Positions 41,551-54,800 of a DNA stretch of 64,000 bases are shown here, one piece after another; position 1 is the stretch's first letter; each line of letters starts with the position of its first letter. Made by a program: the position numbers and the translations under genes. The notes under the pieces were generated by a model. That model ran no database searches. It was not told the origin of the DNA and was given only the letters and a program-made list of their open reading frames with translations. The stretch is from Centropus unirufus (lineage: Eukaryota > Chordata > Aves > Cuculiformes > Centropidae), in contig VYZI01000325.1 in NCBI GenBank assembly GCA_013397695.1, forward strand, positions 362,381 through 426,380. Direction: 5' to 3'.

Positions 41551-41742
41551 GAACTAGTAAAAATAGCCTAGGAGAAGGCTGAGGAACTGAAAAGCTTTTT
41601 TGCTTCAGTCTTCGCTGACAACCTCTTTTCCCACATCTCTCAAGTAGATTTAACACAGGATGGGGACTGAGGGAGAAAAGTCCCTCATACCGTAAGAGTT
41701 ATCAGGTTGTGGCCACCTGAGGAACCAGAACATACATAAGTC
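41551..41742 (+). repeat. Older CR1 LINE, left half of a split copy (pol/RT region)
   Basis: Plus-strand CR1 ORF2 sequence: AGCCTAGGAGAAGGCTGAGG, CTTTTTTGCTTCAGTCTTCG, GCCACCTGAGGAACCAGAAC, CATACATAAGTC. It stops abruptly at about 41,742, where a second, opposite CR1 begins, and resumes in phase with the consensus order at 42,749. Confidence 0.85.
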
Positions 41743-42748
41743 ATAAAATCATAGAATGGTTTTAATTGGATGGGACCCTTACAGGTCATCTAGTCCCACC
41801 CTCGTGTAGCGAGCAGGCATATCTTCAACTAGACCAAGTTGCTCAGAGCCCCATCTAACCAGACCTGGAAATGGAGCATCTACCAGCTATCTGGGAAACT
41901 TGTTCCAGTGTTTCACCACCCTCAAAAATTAAAAAAATCTGCCTAATATCTAGTCTAGACTTCTTCTCTTTTAGATTTAAATTACAACTCCTTGTCCTGT
42001 TGCTACAGGCCTAAAATGTTTTTCCTCATCTTTCTTAAAATCTTCCTTCAAGCAACGAACGGCATAAGAAGGTCATCTCATAGACTTCTCTTCCCCAGGC
42101 TGAACAACCCCAACTCACTCAGCCTCTCTACATAGGGGAGGTGTTCTAGGCCTTTCATAATTTTTATGGCCCTCCTCGGGACCTGCTGCAATACACAGTA
42201 TTCCAGGTATTGTCCTACCAGAGCAGAAGGGCAGCACCACATCCCTCGACCTGCTGCCAACGGTACTTTTGATGCAGCGCAGGATATGGTGAGCCTTCTG
42301 GGCTGCAAGCATATATTTCTGGCTCAAGTCTAGCTTCTCATCCACCAGAACCCCCAGGTACTTCTCTGCAGGGTTGCCCTCAATCTCTTCATCTGCCACC
42401 CTGTACTGATACCGAGGGTTGCCCTGACCCTGGCACAGCAACTTGCACTTTGCCTTGTTGAGCCTCATGAGGTTCTCACAAGCCCACTTCTACAGCTTGT
42501 CAAGGTCCTTCTGGATGGCTCCTCATCTCTCAGGGGTGCCAGCTTCACCACTCAACTTGGTGTCACCTCCAAGCTTGCTGAGGGTGTACTCGATCCCAAC
42601 ATCTATGTAAGTGATGAAGATATTAAACAACACCAGTCCCAGAACAGACCCCTGCGGGACACCACTTGTCACTGATCTTCATCTGGACATTGAGCTATTC
42701 ACCACTACCCTCTGGGTGTGACCATCCAATCGATTTCTTATCCACCTG
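41743..42748 (-). mobile_element. CR1 LINE inserted into another CR1 (end of ORF2 plus 3' UTR)
   Basis: A continuous copy of about 1.0 kb in minus orientation, from the terminal ATCATAGAATGG side at 41,743 to a 5'-truncated RT-coding end at 42,748. The minus-strand frame at 42,115-42,468 still reads CR1 reverse-transcriptase C-terminal motifs, including NKAKCKLLCQGQGNPRYQY and EKYLGVLVDEKLDL. The following part is shifted into another frame at 42,078-42,308 (GLEHLPYVERLSELGLFSL). A frameshift therefore separates them, and the copy is dead. Confidence 0.93.
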
Positions 42749-43168
42749 TAGGACCTAATGAGATGCACCCCAGAGTCCTGAGGGAACTGGATGATGTAGT
42801 TTCCAAGTGACTCTCCATGACATCTGAAAAGCTTTTCAAGCTTCCAAGCCTTCAGTACTTAAAGGGGGTCTACAAGAAAGATGGGGAGAAACTTTTTAGT
42901 GGGATCTGTTTCAATAGGACAAAAGGTAATGGTTTTAAACTGAAAGAGGGTAGTCTATAAGGAAAAAAATTCTACAGTGACGGCGGTAAATATCTGGAAC
43001 AAGTTGCCCAGATGAGGTAAATGCTCAGACCCTGGAAGCATTCAAGATCTGGATGAGACTCTGAGCAATCCGATCTAGTGGTAAGTGTCCCTTCTCACTG
43101 CAGGAGGAATAGACCAGATGACCTTTAAAGGTCCCTTCCAACCCAAACAATGGTATGATTCTATGAAT
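42749..43168 (+). repeat. Older CR1 LINE, right half of the split copy, ending in its 3' tail
   Basis: Resumes plus-strand CR1 at GGACCTAATGAGATGCACCC and TCCTGAGGGAACTGGATGAT. It then jumps at about 42,836 (internal deletion) to the 3' region AAAGGGGGTCTACAAGAAAG, AGATGACCTTTAAAGGTCCC and the terminal GGTATGATTCTATGAATC. With 41,551-41,742 it forms one interrupted element. Confidence 0.88.
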
Positions 43169-46100
43169 CCTCCAATTGCTGTTCACAGTTGCAAGAGAAT
43201 TCTCAGCCTCTCCTTTTCATTCTACCATTGTAGAAATAAAATAGCATTTAGGATTATTCATCACGTTCTGTAGAAATACTAGCTGTTCTCACAAGTATTG
43301 ATTTTCAAATTGAAACAATGCTTTTCTATGTAAAAACACATCTCAACACTAGAGGGAACTGTTAGACTTTAATGTCAGTGGGGAAAAAAAAAGCAATTGC
43401 ATTTCAACCTGTCAGTGCTAGTTTCACTCCAGAAAAGTCTTCATAACTTTGTTGAAAACACTGCAAGTGATACATTAGTTCATTTAATGTGTTGATGACA
43501 GAAAAACATTGAAGCTTTTAGGTGGCAGTCAGTAAATATGGTATACAATATTTAAAATAAAATTAGATATTAAGGAGCTTGAGTCTCTTGGAAAAATTTA
43601 GAGAGAATTTTACTGAATTATGTAAAACTAGAATATGTTAAACTAAAAAGCCACTGCGAAATGTAGAAGCACTCAATGTAATTTCCTGCCAGGAGAAATC
43701 TCTGTTCCACACAGAGCACTGTCCTTTGCTCATTGTAGTAATCATTCTCAATCAGAATTGTATTTAATATTATATTTAATGATATGCTAGAGGTATCTTC
43801 ACTATCTGCTTTCATCCAGATGGGAGATGTGCAGTTATCTTTTTGGGGGAGTTATGGAGGGTAGAGATTTTCTTTGTTTATCTTGCTTTGTCCTTTGCAG
43901 TTTGTAGATTTTTTTTTTTTTTGTCTAAGTTGTTATATTTTGCTGCTTCTAAATGCTAGGAAAAGCCAAGTGAAAGAATTGAGTGTGGTGCTATAAGCAG
44001 ACCGTGAATTGTTTTTGCTCAAACCACTGTTCCGAGGTAGTTCATTGCACTGCCTTAAATTTGGACCTGAAAAAGTGTTTGCCTCCTGCAAAGTGGATAA
44101 TTAAAAGAAAAATATTTCAGTACTGCTTGGAATTCCTCAAGAAGTCACTGCCTCGACATGACTCAGAGCTAGATGCTGCAGCTGCATTTTGACGAAGGAT
44201 CTAATAATTACTTTGATAAGGATATATTCATGCATTTTCAGAAAATTGGGCAAGAGGTCTGAAAGCTTTTTTTTTCACCCTTGGTGGCATGGCATACCAT
44301 TGATGCCCTGTGTGACCACATTTTCTTCTTCCTCCGAAGTAGCATGTATGAATGCATCTATAATGCAGCACAGCACGCATTTCTTACTGTCCCACTCAGG
44401 CACACAGTTTTCCGCCAATGACTGCCTTAAGGGTCAGAGTAGATTCTGCAGCAGAGGCAAGGCAGAATAACACTGGTGTCTATGCCCAGCCCTCCTTCCC
44501 TCTTCTGTTGTGTGTCTCACATGTAGCATTGATGAGAGCAAAATTCCTAGCATGTATGTCTGCATTATCTGTCGCATTTCCCCTGCTTCAGCATCTGAGG
44601 TTGTTAGGTTGTGTGAAAGGGTTTCATAGGAAGCATAAGTTTACAGCATGAAGAAATCTTTCACTTTAGCACCCGTTCACAGCATCACATGAGGTGATCC
44701 AATGGCTGTATTGTTTCTTTGTGGAGGGTGGGTTGTTCCAACTCATTTAGACTGTATCATTGGAATAAATCCAGTTTCGTGTGCTTTAAACTTTTGCTAA
44801 GTAGTGGGTAGGACTCATTGGTTGGTGAGTTTTCACAATCTTATTTACTTACATGTGTGCTGCTGCTTGCTGTCTCTTTTCCTGTTCAGAGTAGGCAGTC
44901 ACTCCTCTCCCTGTTGCCTGCAGGGTGCTGAACCTTTTAATTCTTAAACCCACAGCCATGCTCAGAAATTACTGATATGGATTTGGCAGCACCCTTCTCG
45001 ACTGGCAGCTGGGAGAACTTCATGTTATAAGAACACAAAGTGCATTCTCTGAATTATTCCCCAAAGATCACAGATCATTCTCCTACAGTCTGTGATTTCT
45101 TGCTAAGGGAAAAAAAATGCCCTGAGATCAACCTACTACTGTTCAACACTGTATTGAGAAAAAATCAGCCTCAGCAGGCTCCCAAGATTTGTTGAAATTA
45201 AGCATTTTTATAAAAAGCTACATAAATTCATTTTTTCATTTGTTGTACAGAGTGCTGATAGTTTAGAGAAGGCAGTAATTTACATTTCCTTGTTTCAGCT
45301 GAGTTCTTTCCCAGGTGAGGTTTTCTCCAATTAACTGCAATTCACTAATAAAATGTTTATGCCTTTCTTGTATTTATTATCTGTTAAATGTTGAATGCTA
45401 AATTTGAAATGCTGCACCTGGGAAACTATGTAAATATTTTATGATATAAAGTTCTGTTTAATCAGAAATGTGCAAAATGCATTTGATCCTGTAAAACATG
45501 GTGTTTAGCACATGAAACAACTGAATACAAATTTCAGGTGTACTCAATGACTAAACTTCTACAAATTTGGTGGGGTCTGAGGACATGTAGAGCTTCAAAG
45601 CTTCAACTCAGTTGTAAAGTCAATTGGGTTAAACACACAAATGGTGTGTTTATGTGGGTTGAGAGATTATAATTAACTAGGACAGTGATGCAAGATGACA
45701 GTGATAGAGTCCATATCTTTGTAACAAAATATTTCAGAGAAGAAACAGTTTTTGCAACATGGTGGACTTGCACAAAACAACGTTCGTATTAAAGAGCTCA
45801 TATTCTGCATAGTCCATAAACCACAAATATTGATAAAATGGGCTAAGAATTAGCTAACACACTTCAACAGATAAATGTTAAAGAAATCTCAACATATGAA
45901 AGGGGTATTCACAGTAGAATTCCACAGGTATCGGTATTATGAGCAATACCGGTATTTTCCTTTGATATGTTAATAAAAATAAACTTGTAATTTCTTAACT
46001 AAATGAGAGCAGATCAATTACATGTAGCACAGACACACATTAAACACTTGAACTATAGCTATATTTTGTGCCAGGAAAGCTGAGAACTACTACTAGACAA

Positions 46101-48719
46101 CTTAGAACAAACTATTGGACAACCTAGGCCTCAGATAATGGGAAGGCCACTGAGTGGGAGAAGGGAATATTTCCCCTACATATAGCAGTAACAGGAGTAT
46201 TACATACAGCTCTTCTATTCACCTTTACTAAATTATGGTTTTAATTATAATTAAAAATGTCAAAAGATATGTAAAAGAACCATAAAAGTCATGTGTGATA
46301 CTGAAGCTTACTAAGATTTATGAAAAGGAACAAGGAAAATGTAGGTCCAAGGTATTAACCTGATATAAGTGAATGGTGCTGTACATATGTTGATACATAA
46401 AAACTGCCATAGTACCCAGAAAAGTAATAATGAACGTCTTCATTGAATAGAAAGAAAAATAAAGGTGTAATATTTTTTGTTACATGAGAAGGTTTGGATT
46501 GTTTGTCAGAGTTACTTTCAACTGGTAATAAAGTGCAAGGTTAAACTGTAACATTATAACCATGTTAATAAGGGTCAAAGTAAATTTGGTTGAAATGATT
46601 TGTGTAGCTGATGCAAAACATACTTTGATGTATTTATTAATCTGGTCTGGAAACAATTAGAAACTATATATGAAAATAAGACAGTATTGGTGGTAAAAGG
46701 CATAAATAAGAGCAGGCAGACTCAATACCCTGAGAAGTTTTGATAATGTACTGCTTTTGGGGGGATATATTTGGCTAAATCTCTCAATCAGATCTGACAG
46801 TTGATAACTTGGAAGGCTTAATCTATTTAATTCAGCAAGAAGAGAGTGTCTAAGTATCTTTAGGGAGAGAAACTAGCTGAAATAAAGTACACTCATTTCA
46901 CCGGATGGCTGAGCAACTTGAAATTAGAAATTACACAAAACCAAAGAAGAGCAGTTAATCACTGAAGCTATCAATAACACAGTAAAGTCTCCATTTTTTC
47001 AAGTTTGTATCAGTTTCAAGAAGATACACATGCATCAGATGCAAGCTGTTTTGCTGTGTGTAGGGATAAAAGTTTTGAAGTTAATGTACTATTTACTTTA
47101 AACGGCTCAATGTTCTGTCAGTGCATTCTGGAGCCATGAGCAAAAAATGTGAGTCATTTCAGAACAGAACGGTGATGAAGATTAGGAGTTAGTTTTAAGA
47201 TGTCTTTCTTTGTATATTTTTAAAAACAAATCAGGTTAGAAAAGTGTTAATACAGCAAGTTACTTGTATTGCATTACTGTTACTGTAGCATAGGATATTA
47301 AGGTCTTCATGTTTACATTATTGTCTTAATGAAAGTAGCCTGACTGATACTCTTGCAAAGGAAAATGATTATACCAAACAACCCCAGGAGTCTAACAATG
47401 GTGAGAGAGAGCCTTCGTGAGTCAGCATATTGCTTAAAATAACTTTATGTCAAGTAAAATAACATATTACGGGAAATGTAAGTATACATGAATATATGAA
47501 TATTCTAATATTATTTATAACAGTATCGCATTTTAAACTTGGCTTTCCTAAGCGAACAGTATGCAGGCAGTTTAACAATTTCCACAGCAAACACTCAATT
47601 TTCTAAAATCTTCATTTTATATTCAGGAGTAAAGATAAATGTAAATTCAAGAAAACAGATCAACTAAAAAGCTTTACTTCCATAGAACAGATAAATGTAA
47701 CAGGTTATATCTGGTCAGAACCCTTACCTTAAGGGTAAGAATAGAGAAGCTACTGCAAATGTCTTAAATGCCAAGCACATAACACAAAGAAGGCAAAGAA
47801 AAATGTCTACTGTTCACTATTATTTTATCAACAATTTTTAATAGGTGGTCGTTTATGTTAAGAATCATCTTACTGAACATCAAGCACTTAAGTTTTACAT
47901 GGCTACCACCAGTTAGTTAATATCCTCTGTACAGTCATTTCCTCTAGAATCAATTACCTACAATGCATTTCTCTTTCTAGAGGGTGAGTTTATCCATTTA
48001 TTTCAAAAGCTGTCCACGTGCAGTCCTCTCTTCACCTACTCATTCCTCTTCACTTACATACATTGGACCAGCTGCAGTCAGAGTACTTGAAGCCTTTTCA
48101 GAGATGGAAATCCTATGTCCTACTTGTTGCCCATGCTAGGGAATCCTGGCAGATATAGGGCAAACAGGCCGTAACATCACCTATATGGATTTCCCACATG
48201 GCAAAACACAGGCCAGCAGAGCTTCCAGAGTTCCTGAGATGCAATAACAAGGGATGTGGATAAAAGATCTGGAATTTTGGTATCCCAGGAATGCAAATGT
48301 ACTTAGATAGCAATTCCCCTGTAGGGAAAACAATGTAGATCTCAGTCTTCAGATATCTAACTAAATTAAAAGGAACTCCTCTTTTTTTTTTGTTTGATTT
48401 CAAATGACTTTTTAGATACAATTGGCACATATTTTGAAAACACTTGGAAATGTTAATAACTTTCTTCTTGAATAGCCTCTGGCTCGAGTAAAAAAATAAA
48501 ATAAAATAACAGCTATTCCAAAGTATTGCAGTTTGAGCACGGCCTAGGTTAGGCTACAGAATGAAAAGCAGAAAAACTTTTAAAAGTAAGAAATCACTGA
48601 GCCTTGGCCCAGCCATTGAGCTACTTTACTACTTGTAGTATTTCAAGAAAAAACACCCCACCCCTTCTGTAAAAGACTACCCACATCCTAGCTTTCTTAG
48701 GGTTGGTTTATATGCTACT
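43169..48719. other. Intergenic, 3' of CCDC122; no gene seen
   Basis: AT-rich, with poly-T at 43,911-43,922 and an (AAAAT)n tract at about 48,490-48,509. A short stretch at about 45,900-46,000 has a CR1 RT-like order (TTCCACAGGTATCGGTATTA, TATGTTAATAAAAATAAAC) and may be a very old CR1 remnant on the plus strand. The CCDC122 3' UTR would occupy the right end. Confidence 0.5.
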
Positions 48720-48872
48720 TCATAACTCAGCTACTCCAAGACACTTCCTTAGTTCTGCTGCCTTCTTCTCCAGCTGCTGAATGTTCCAGTGCCATTGTCT
48801 TTTATTTGAATGGAGTTTGTTCAGTTGGCAATGCAAACGCTTTAGGATAGCATCGTATCTTTTATTCTGGAC
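48720..48872 (-). CDS. CCDC122: CCDC122 last coding exon (residues 211-260 plus stop)
   Basis: After a TTTTATTAG acceptor the frame reads VQNKRYDAILKRLHCQLNKL, continues through RQWHWNIQQLEKKAAEL and ends with VAEL and TGA at 48720-48722. The basic, Trp-rich tail is typical of CCDC122 orthologues as I recall them. The exon was missed by length-based ORF finding. A minus-strand AATAAA at 47,997-48,002 could end a 3' UTR of about 0.7 kb; that is only a candidate. Confidence 0.9.
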   Translation of the reverse strand, partial: VQNKRYDAILKRLHCQLNKLHSNKRQWHWNIQQLEKKAAELRKCLGVAEL

Positions 48873-51800
48873 CTAATAAAAGAGAATAAAATTCAAACTT
48901 TCTTTCAAGAAAAACTATTCAAAGAGCTGGGTTCAGCTCATCTAACTTTGTCTAAGTACAGATTCTGGCATTTGACTATGTTATTTCACATTCATTTTAC
49001 AGCTACTGAAGAGATAGAAAGACATCCAGGAAGCCATTCATCTGACTCATTTCTGATATCTGCTTTAGGGCAATATGAATCACGCTTCTCTCACACTAGG
49101 GAAGAAAATCTCTTTCCCGCTGAAAGCGCAAGTGATGAGTTCAAGGTGTGTATCTTCTCTGCAGATGTCTAAAATTTAACAAAGTAAATCTCACCCCGTG
49201 AGTCAGCATCTCACAGCTGTGGCAACACTTTTTTTTTATGGAAGATTTCAGGCTCCAGAGGGAAGGTTTGAAATGAAGAAAATGTCAGCCTTTGACAAGA
49301 GTGTTTTTAGAATACAAATGAGGTAACAGATGACTGTAGTACCTTCTTCATTATTGCACGGAACTTAAAAACTTATATTTTTCCTTGAAAGGCAATGCTT
49401 TGGCAATGCAGTACTGTACAACTTTGCCCTTATTGCTACCTTATTTGGAGAAGTACGGCTGCTGCAGACAATCCTCTGAAGATTTGCATTGTGAAGAATA
49501 AAAGTATGAAACATTCATTGTAAAAAAAATGGAAATAATAAGCATTCACTTAACAAAAATGTGGGCTTACTTAGCTCAGTTTGCACGGCATGAATAGTAA
49601 AGTATAATCACTTGGTGTCAACTTACTGAAATATTACACGGTATCTACATGATAGTGTACATCTGGCTCAGAACTCAGTATTGCCACTGACTTGACGTGA
49701 GTCTTGCTGCCCAAATTTCTTGTATAACTACGTGAATTCCCAATGTTATAAATTATATTGCTCTCTTTTACTGGTCATGGATTGTCTTCACGTCGCCTGT
49801 CTCTATTATAATCCTTCACAACTTTTTGAGGGATGCTGTCAGATTCACTCATCTGAATGAGTGCTTGCAAGACCTGAACATCACTAGGACTGTGCTGTAT
49901 GACACTGAAACATCTATAATGAACATTATTTGCTTTTTTAGAAACGGTTCTCTAGCATCATTATTGAGAACTGTCTGACATATCTGCTAAGGTAGAGAGC
50001 ACTAACATGTTTCACCCAGGCTGTATTGATATCTGGGACTTCCCCAACTTACATGTAGAACCTTGCACTCGGCCTTGTTGAACTTCGTGAGGTTATAAGG
50101 CCAGCTACTTTTGGATAATGCAGTTCTAGAAGTTGATAATCCACAAAATATGTAAAAAAACCCTATGACAGACGCTGAGGTCTTGAGCTGGGGTCAGTCT
50201 GCAGCTTTAGGCACTTGGCCTTAGAGGTATATGTGTGACCTACATGTCTACATTCCTGTTTTGATCAATAGAAATCTAGCCAATGCATACTACAAAGTCC
50301 AGGTTATGTGCTTCACCCTACAGTAAACACCTACATATTGGCCAATGGAATTGATCCCTGGAATATATAAACGGGACTGTCTACACCTTCAGAGATTACA
50401 GTGGGAATCTCTGATTCACGTGTAGCCATTTGCATTCAAGCAACCACAGTGGGATGTCAGCAGTCTGTAGCTGAAGCCCACCCCTGAAGCTCAATGAAAC
50501 TTCATCCATGTGTCTAGTACTTCATTTTATTCCCAGGCCTGGCTTGAGTATCCTTTCCTGAGTTGTGATGAGAATTTCTGGGTTTCAATATCTCTGATGG
50601 TCCATTGTCAGTTTTTATATTAAAAACAGACTGCTTTAAAGAGACCTCTTAACAAAAAATTATATCCTGCAAGTTTCTATTTTTAATCCTGCTTCCTTCT
50701 GAGAGAACAAGATTGCATAATCCAAACAACTGAAAAACCGATTAACCTTCACTGTCTAATTAAATTGCTTCAGATAACACACCAGAACACTATTTTATGT
50801 TGTTTTATTTTACTTTTAGTTTAGACAATTTTCTTAGGAGAATATTGACATGATAATAAAATATTTTCTTAGATTTTTCTTAGACCTATTCTAAAGTGGT
50901 TGTGCTTTACTTTTCAGTTTAAACATTCTCTGCTCTTCCTCATCATATGAAAAATGAGGGTTTTTTCATCCCTCATTTTACAATGGGCAATAGAGCTAAC
51001 CTTAGATCAGTTAATCTTTATATTTCCAAGCTCTGCTCATTAAATTCTGTGGCATTTATTTGATAAAAAACAAGATAAATGATGTGAAACTTTCGCACTA
51101 AAAACTATCTAGACATGCAAAGTATTTTAGTAAGGAACAAAATATGAAATATAGTTCAATTATTTGAGAAGAGAAGGGTTTAGCTATTTATCAGAATTTT
51201 ATCTTGGCAGCTAATTAGGAGTTGCTGTGTTATCCCTAATTTAATGTCAGCTCAAATTAGGGAGATTCATAGGAAGTCCATTTCCTTGGTGCAGTTACCA
51301 TTGACAAGTTATCAGGAACCATGAGACAAGTAATGAATAATCAGTGAAACTTAGAGTATTTTGAAAGTATTACAGAAATGAAAAGCTGTGCACTTTGCTT
51401 TACTACCATTCAGTGACCTCTTTCTTTTCAGGATATCATTCCAAACGTTCACAGATGAACTCCTTAGAAGACTGAAGAAAAAGTGCTCTTAACTTCAAAT
51501 TTTCTCATGACAGCAATTAAGTTCTGAATTTTAGAAAGATTGTCAGTACCAAGAATTTAAGATATCGTGGTTACTGTATATATTTGAATAATGTACAGCC
51601 AGTAATGGTGTATAAAGTACTTCAAACTTCAATTGCACTATCTACCCTCTATCAGGAGAAACATAATTATATTTTATTCAAATGACTCACCTCAATTTCT
51701 TTTCTAAGCTTAGAATGCACTTTTTTCTCTTCTTCTAGCAAGTCTTTTTTCTTACTGATTAACTCTTCCAGTGTCGTGATTTCTGTTTTTAGAAGTGCAA

Positions 51801-54800
51801 TTTCTTCCTGCAGATGTAAGACAACATAGAAAAGCCCTCCTTAAAAAGTTGGACAGTACATCTACTAAACCTATTAAAAATGACATATTTAAAGTGTCAC
51901 TTTATTGCCAAAAATGAGATTAAGATCTATAATAAACACTTTCAAATTAAAATAATAACAATGAAAATAATCTAATAATTGTAATTAAAATTGATAAAGT
52001 GATTTATGGAATGGTTTTAGGCACTTAAGGAGGTATGGTCTTAAACTGAAACATGCAAACAACTACAACACTACAGGAGTCTGAACCCGTTTTAGTGGTC
52101 TTGGAAGTTCTTGCCAAATCAAATAATATTTAATGTAATATTTGAGACAGATTTTTCTTTCTCACAGGGAAGTACAATGTTCCTGAGTATTTAATTTTCA
52201 TCAATTGACATAAATAGAGTAACATCACATTTTCAATAACACAAGTTGCATCAGCTTTGGAACCCATGACCCCATTTCAATTTCATATGTGTTTGCTCAT
52301 AGATTGATTAAGTTTTGTGGTGACAAATTCCTACATGGTAGCTTTTAATAAGTACTTATTTACTTACATATTTTATTTACATATTTTATTACTTACTTTA
52401 ATAAGTATTGCAGTTAGGGTCACATAAAAAAAGCGTTAGAGTAGAATACCAAAACAAATATACTTTTCATCTCTCATTCTATCACCCTCTCATCAGACCT
52501 GCCTCCTGTTGGCAAACAGGTCAACTCTAAGTTGTTACCTGAGAACAAAGTGAAAACACTGGACACATACATGAAAAATGTAACAACATGGCAATGTTCC
52601 ACAGAATTCTGAAAAGCATACATGTAAGTTTATCCAACAACCCAAAGAAGCCTAAAGGTAGTTTAGCAGCGATATGCTGTGACTTACAGCTTTGTAATTT
52701 TTTTTCATAGCTGAGGTTATTTGATCACATGGAATGAAAATGACTTTTATAACAAAATCCAGATAACAATGGCTGATGATCTTTTTTACTGCATGCTGAA
52801 TTCAAAGCTTCCTCACTTAATCTAGTATTGTGAGTTTTCTGTATTTCCCACAGTCAGTCCTTCATGAACCATAAACATATTAAACAAAATAAGCATAGTT
52901 ACACTATGACAGAATTATTTCCCTCAAAAGGAAAAGAATCAAAGAAGACATAAAGCACCTGCACTTCTTCTATGACAGATCCTCCTGGATTTTGGAGATT
53001 ACACATTAACTCCTCTTTCTTCGTCTTTAATTCTTCAACAACAGCTTTCTTTTTAGCAAGCTCAATCATAACTGGCATTTTACTTTCCATCTCCCAAAAG
53101 AGTTGTTTATGAGCCTTTATTTTTTCCCGATATTCATTATTTCTTGCAAATGTCATCTCAAATTCCTCTTGGATTGTTTCTACATCATGCTTCAGTTTTA
53201 AATTTTCAGAAAATAGAGCTCTGACTTGGCCCTCCAGATTTTCGCAGTGATATTTTGTCACTTCGATGGCCTCATCTTGCAGATATATTTCCCTTTCTGT
53301 TGTCTTTGTTTCTAACATAACAGAATCCATTTCTTTTTCTAGTTCCTGTAGCTTTGCCTGTAAAATATTTTAGAGTGACTTTAGAATGTCTTTTGAGACC
53401 ATACTAGGTATACAGTTAAACTCTGTAGTTTATTCAACAGTATCTGCTTTTTCACTTGTTTAAAGTGGCTTGAATGGAAGATAGAGTTCTATTTCTTAAA
53501 ATTATCACTTTAGAAGAACAATGCAAGAACATTAGACTGAATTTGAAATATGAAATAAAATATCATAGACATTTCTTGAAATTCTTTTTATTTGCAAGAT
53601 ACACAGGACCTGACAGATCAAACCCAAGCCTAGTATTTTTTAGAGATGCAATCTACTTAAATCCAAATTAGACTAGAAGTAACTCATGATGTCAAAAATC
53701 ACTTGCAAACCCGCTGAAACACATAGATTGATGTTTGAGATTATGTGGTCAAACTCGCCTGTTCCACTGCAGTTTAGTCCTGCTTTCTTCACAGCAGTAT
53801 TTGAGAACAAGATTAATCCCAGCTATTACCCTCTAAGAAATATGCATCTAGTCCTAAATAGGCCTCCACATCTTCTCAGTGATGAGAAGTGAACAACTCT
53901 GGGAAGTAATACTTCAATTCATCATAAGACATCTAAGATGGGAGGGCTGAATCGCTGCCTCAAAAATGTTATCTCTCTCTGTTGACTACCAAGGTAGCCT
54001 AGATGACTAATATGGGCTTAACATCTGACTTCTAGGTGATGTAAGCTAGCTATGATGAATCCCACCCAAAGTTAACAGCTAACAGTAGTCTATTAAGTGA
54101 GAGAATTAGCATCACGATTTATGTCACCTATTATCTTTTCCCTAATGGACACAATCTCAGCACTACCAAATCTCTTACTCATTGTCTTTAACAGATCACG
54201 ACACTGTTAGTTGCTAAGGACAGGAATTTCCTACGTAACTTTTAATTTGGGAATCTTGGGCTACAGTTTCAGCAGGATTTGTGTCAGTGCCAGCCACCAT
54301 TTACTGAGGGTAGGGAAGCAAAAGAGCTTAACAGCAAAGATCTCCAATTTTGGAAGGAAATTATTGTTTTCCATGTCATCTGTGACATGTACACATGGGA
54401 GTAGGTAGATGCAAAGACGAAGAAGCAGTTCTGCATTCTGCCTTTAAGCTCCTAATTATTTAATATTGCTGTTTTGTTAGCATTAATGTTTGTAGATAAT
54501 TTCCTGGAGTTTTGGCTTTTTTTGAAAGGAAAAGGTGCACAAGAGGAAGAAAATAAATGAGCTAACTTAAGCACCTAGGGCTCTAAAGTTTAGCGGGTTT
54601 GTTTTTTTAAACAGATGTCATTGTTTAAATTGTCAGAACACAAATTAATTGTTGCCACATTATCAGACTATATTAAGGGGTGAGATGTCATTAGGAGAAA
54701 GGTTCTTGCAAGGTGTGGCCAGTCAACTGACATTCCTTAGCTATAAAATTTTTCACTGCTCGTTCAGAGAAGTTGTCTTCCTGGAAAATTTCAAACATGA

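Noticed and set aside
42115..42468. Reverse-transcriptase-like frame as a possible functional gene
   Set aside because: It is the tail of a 5'-truncated CR1 with a frameshift; no intact ORF2 and no EN domain.
45900..46930. Long ancient CR1 remnant
   Set aside because: Only about 90 bases give a plausible RT-like order; the rest could not be matched by eye, so no separate feature was made.
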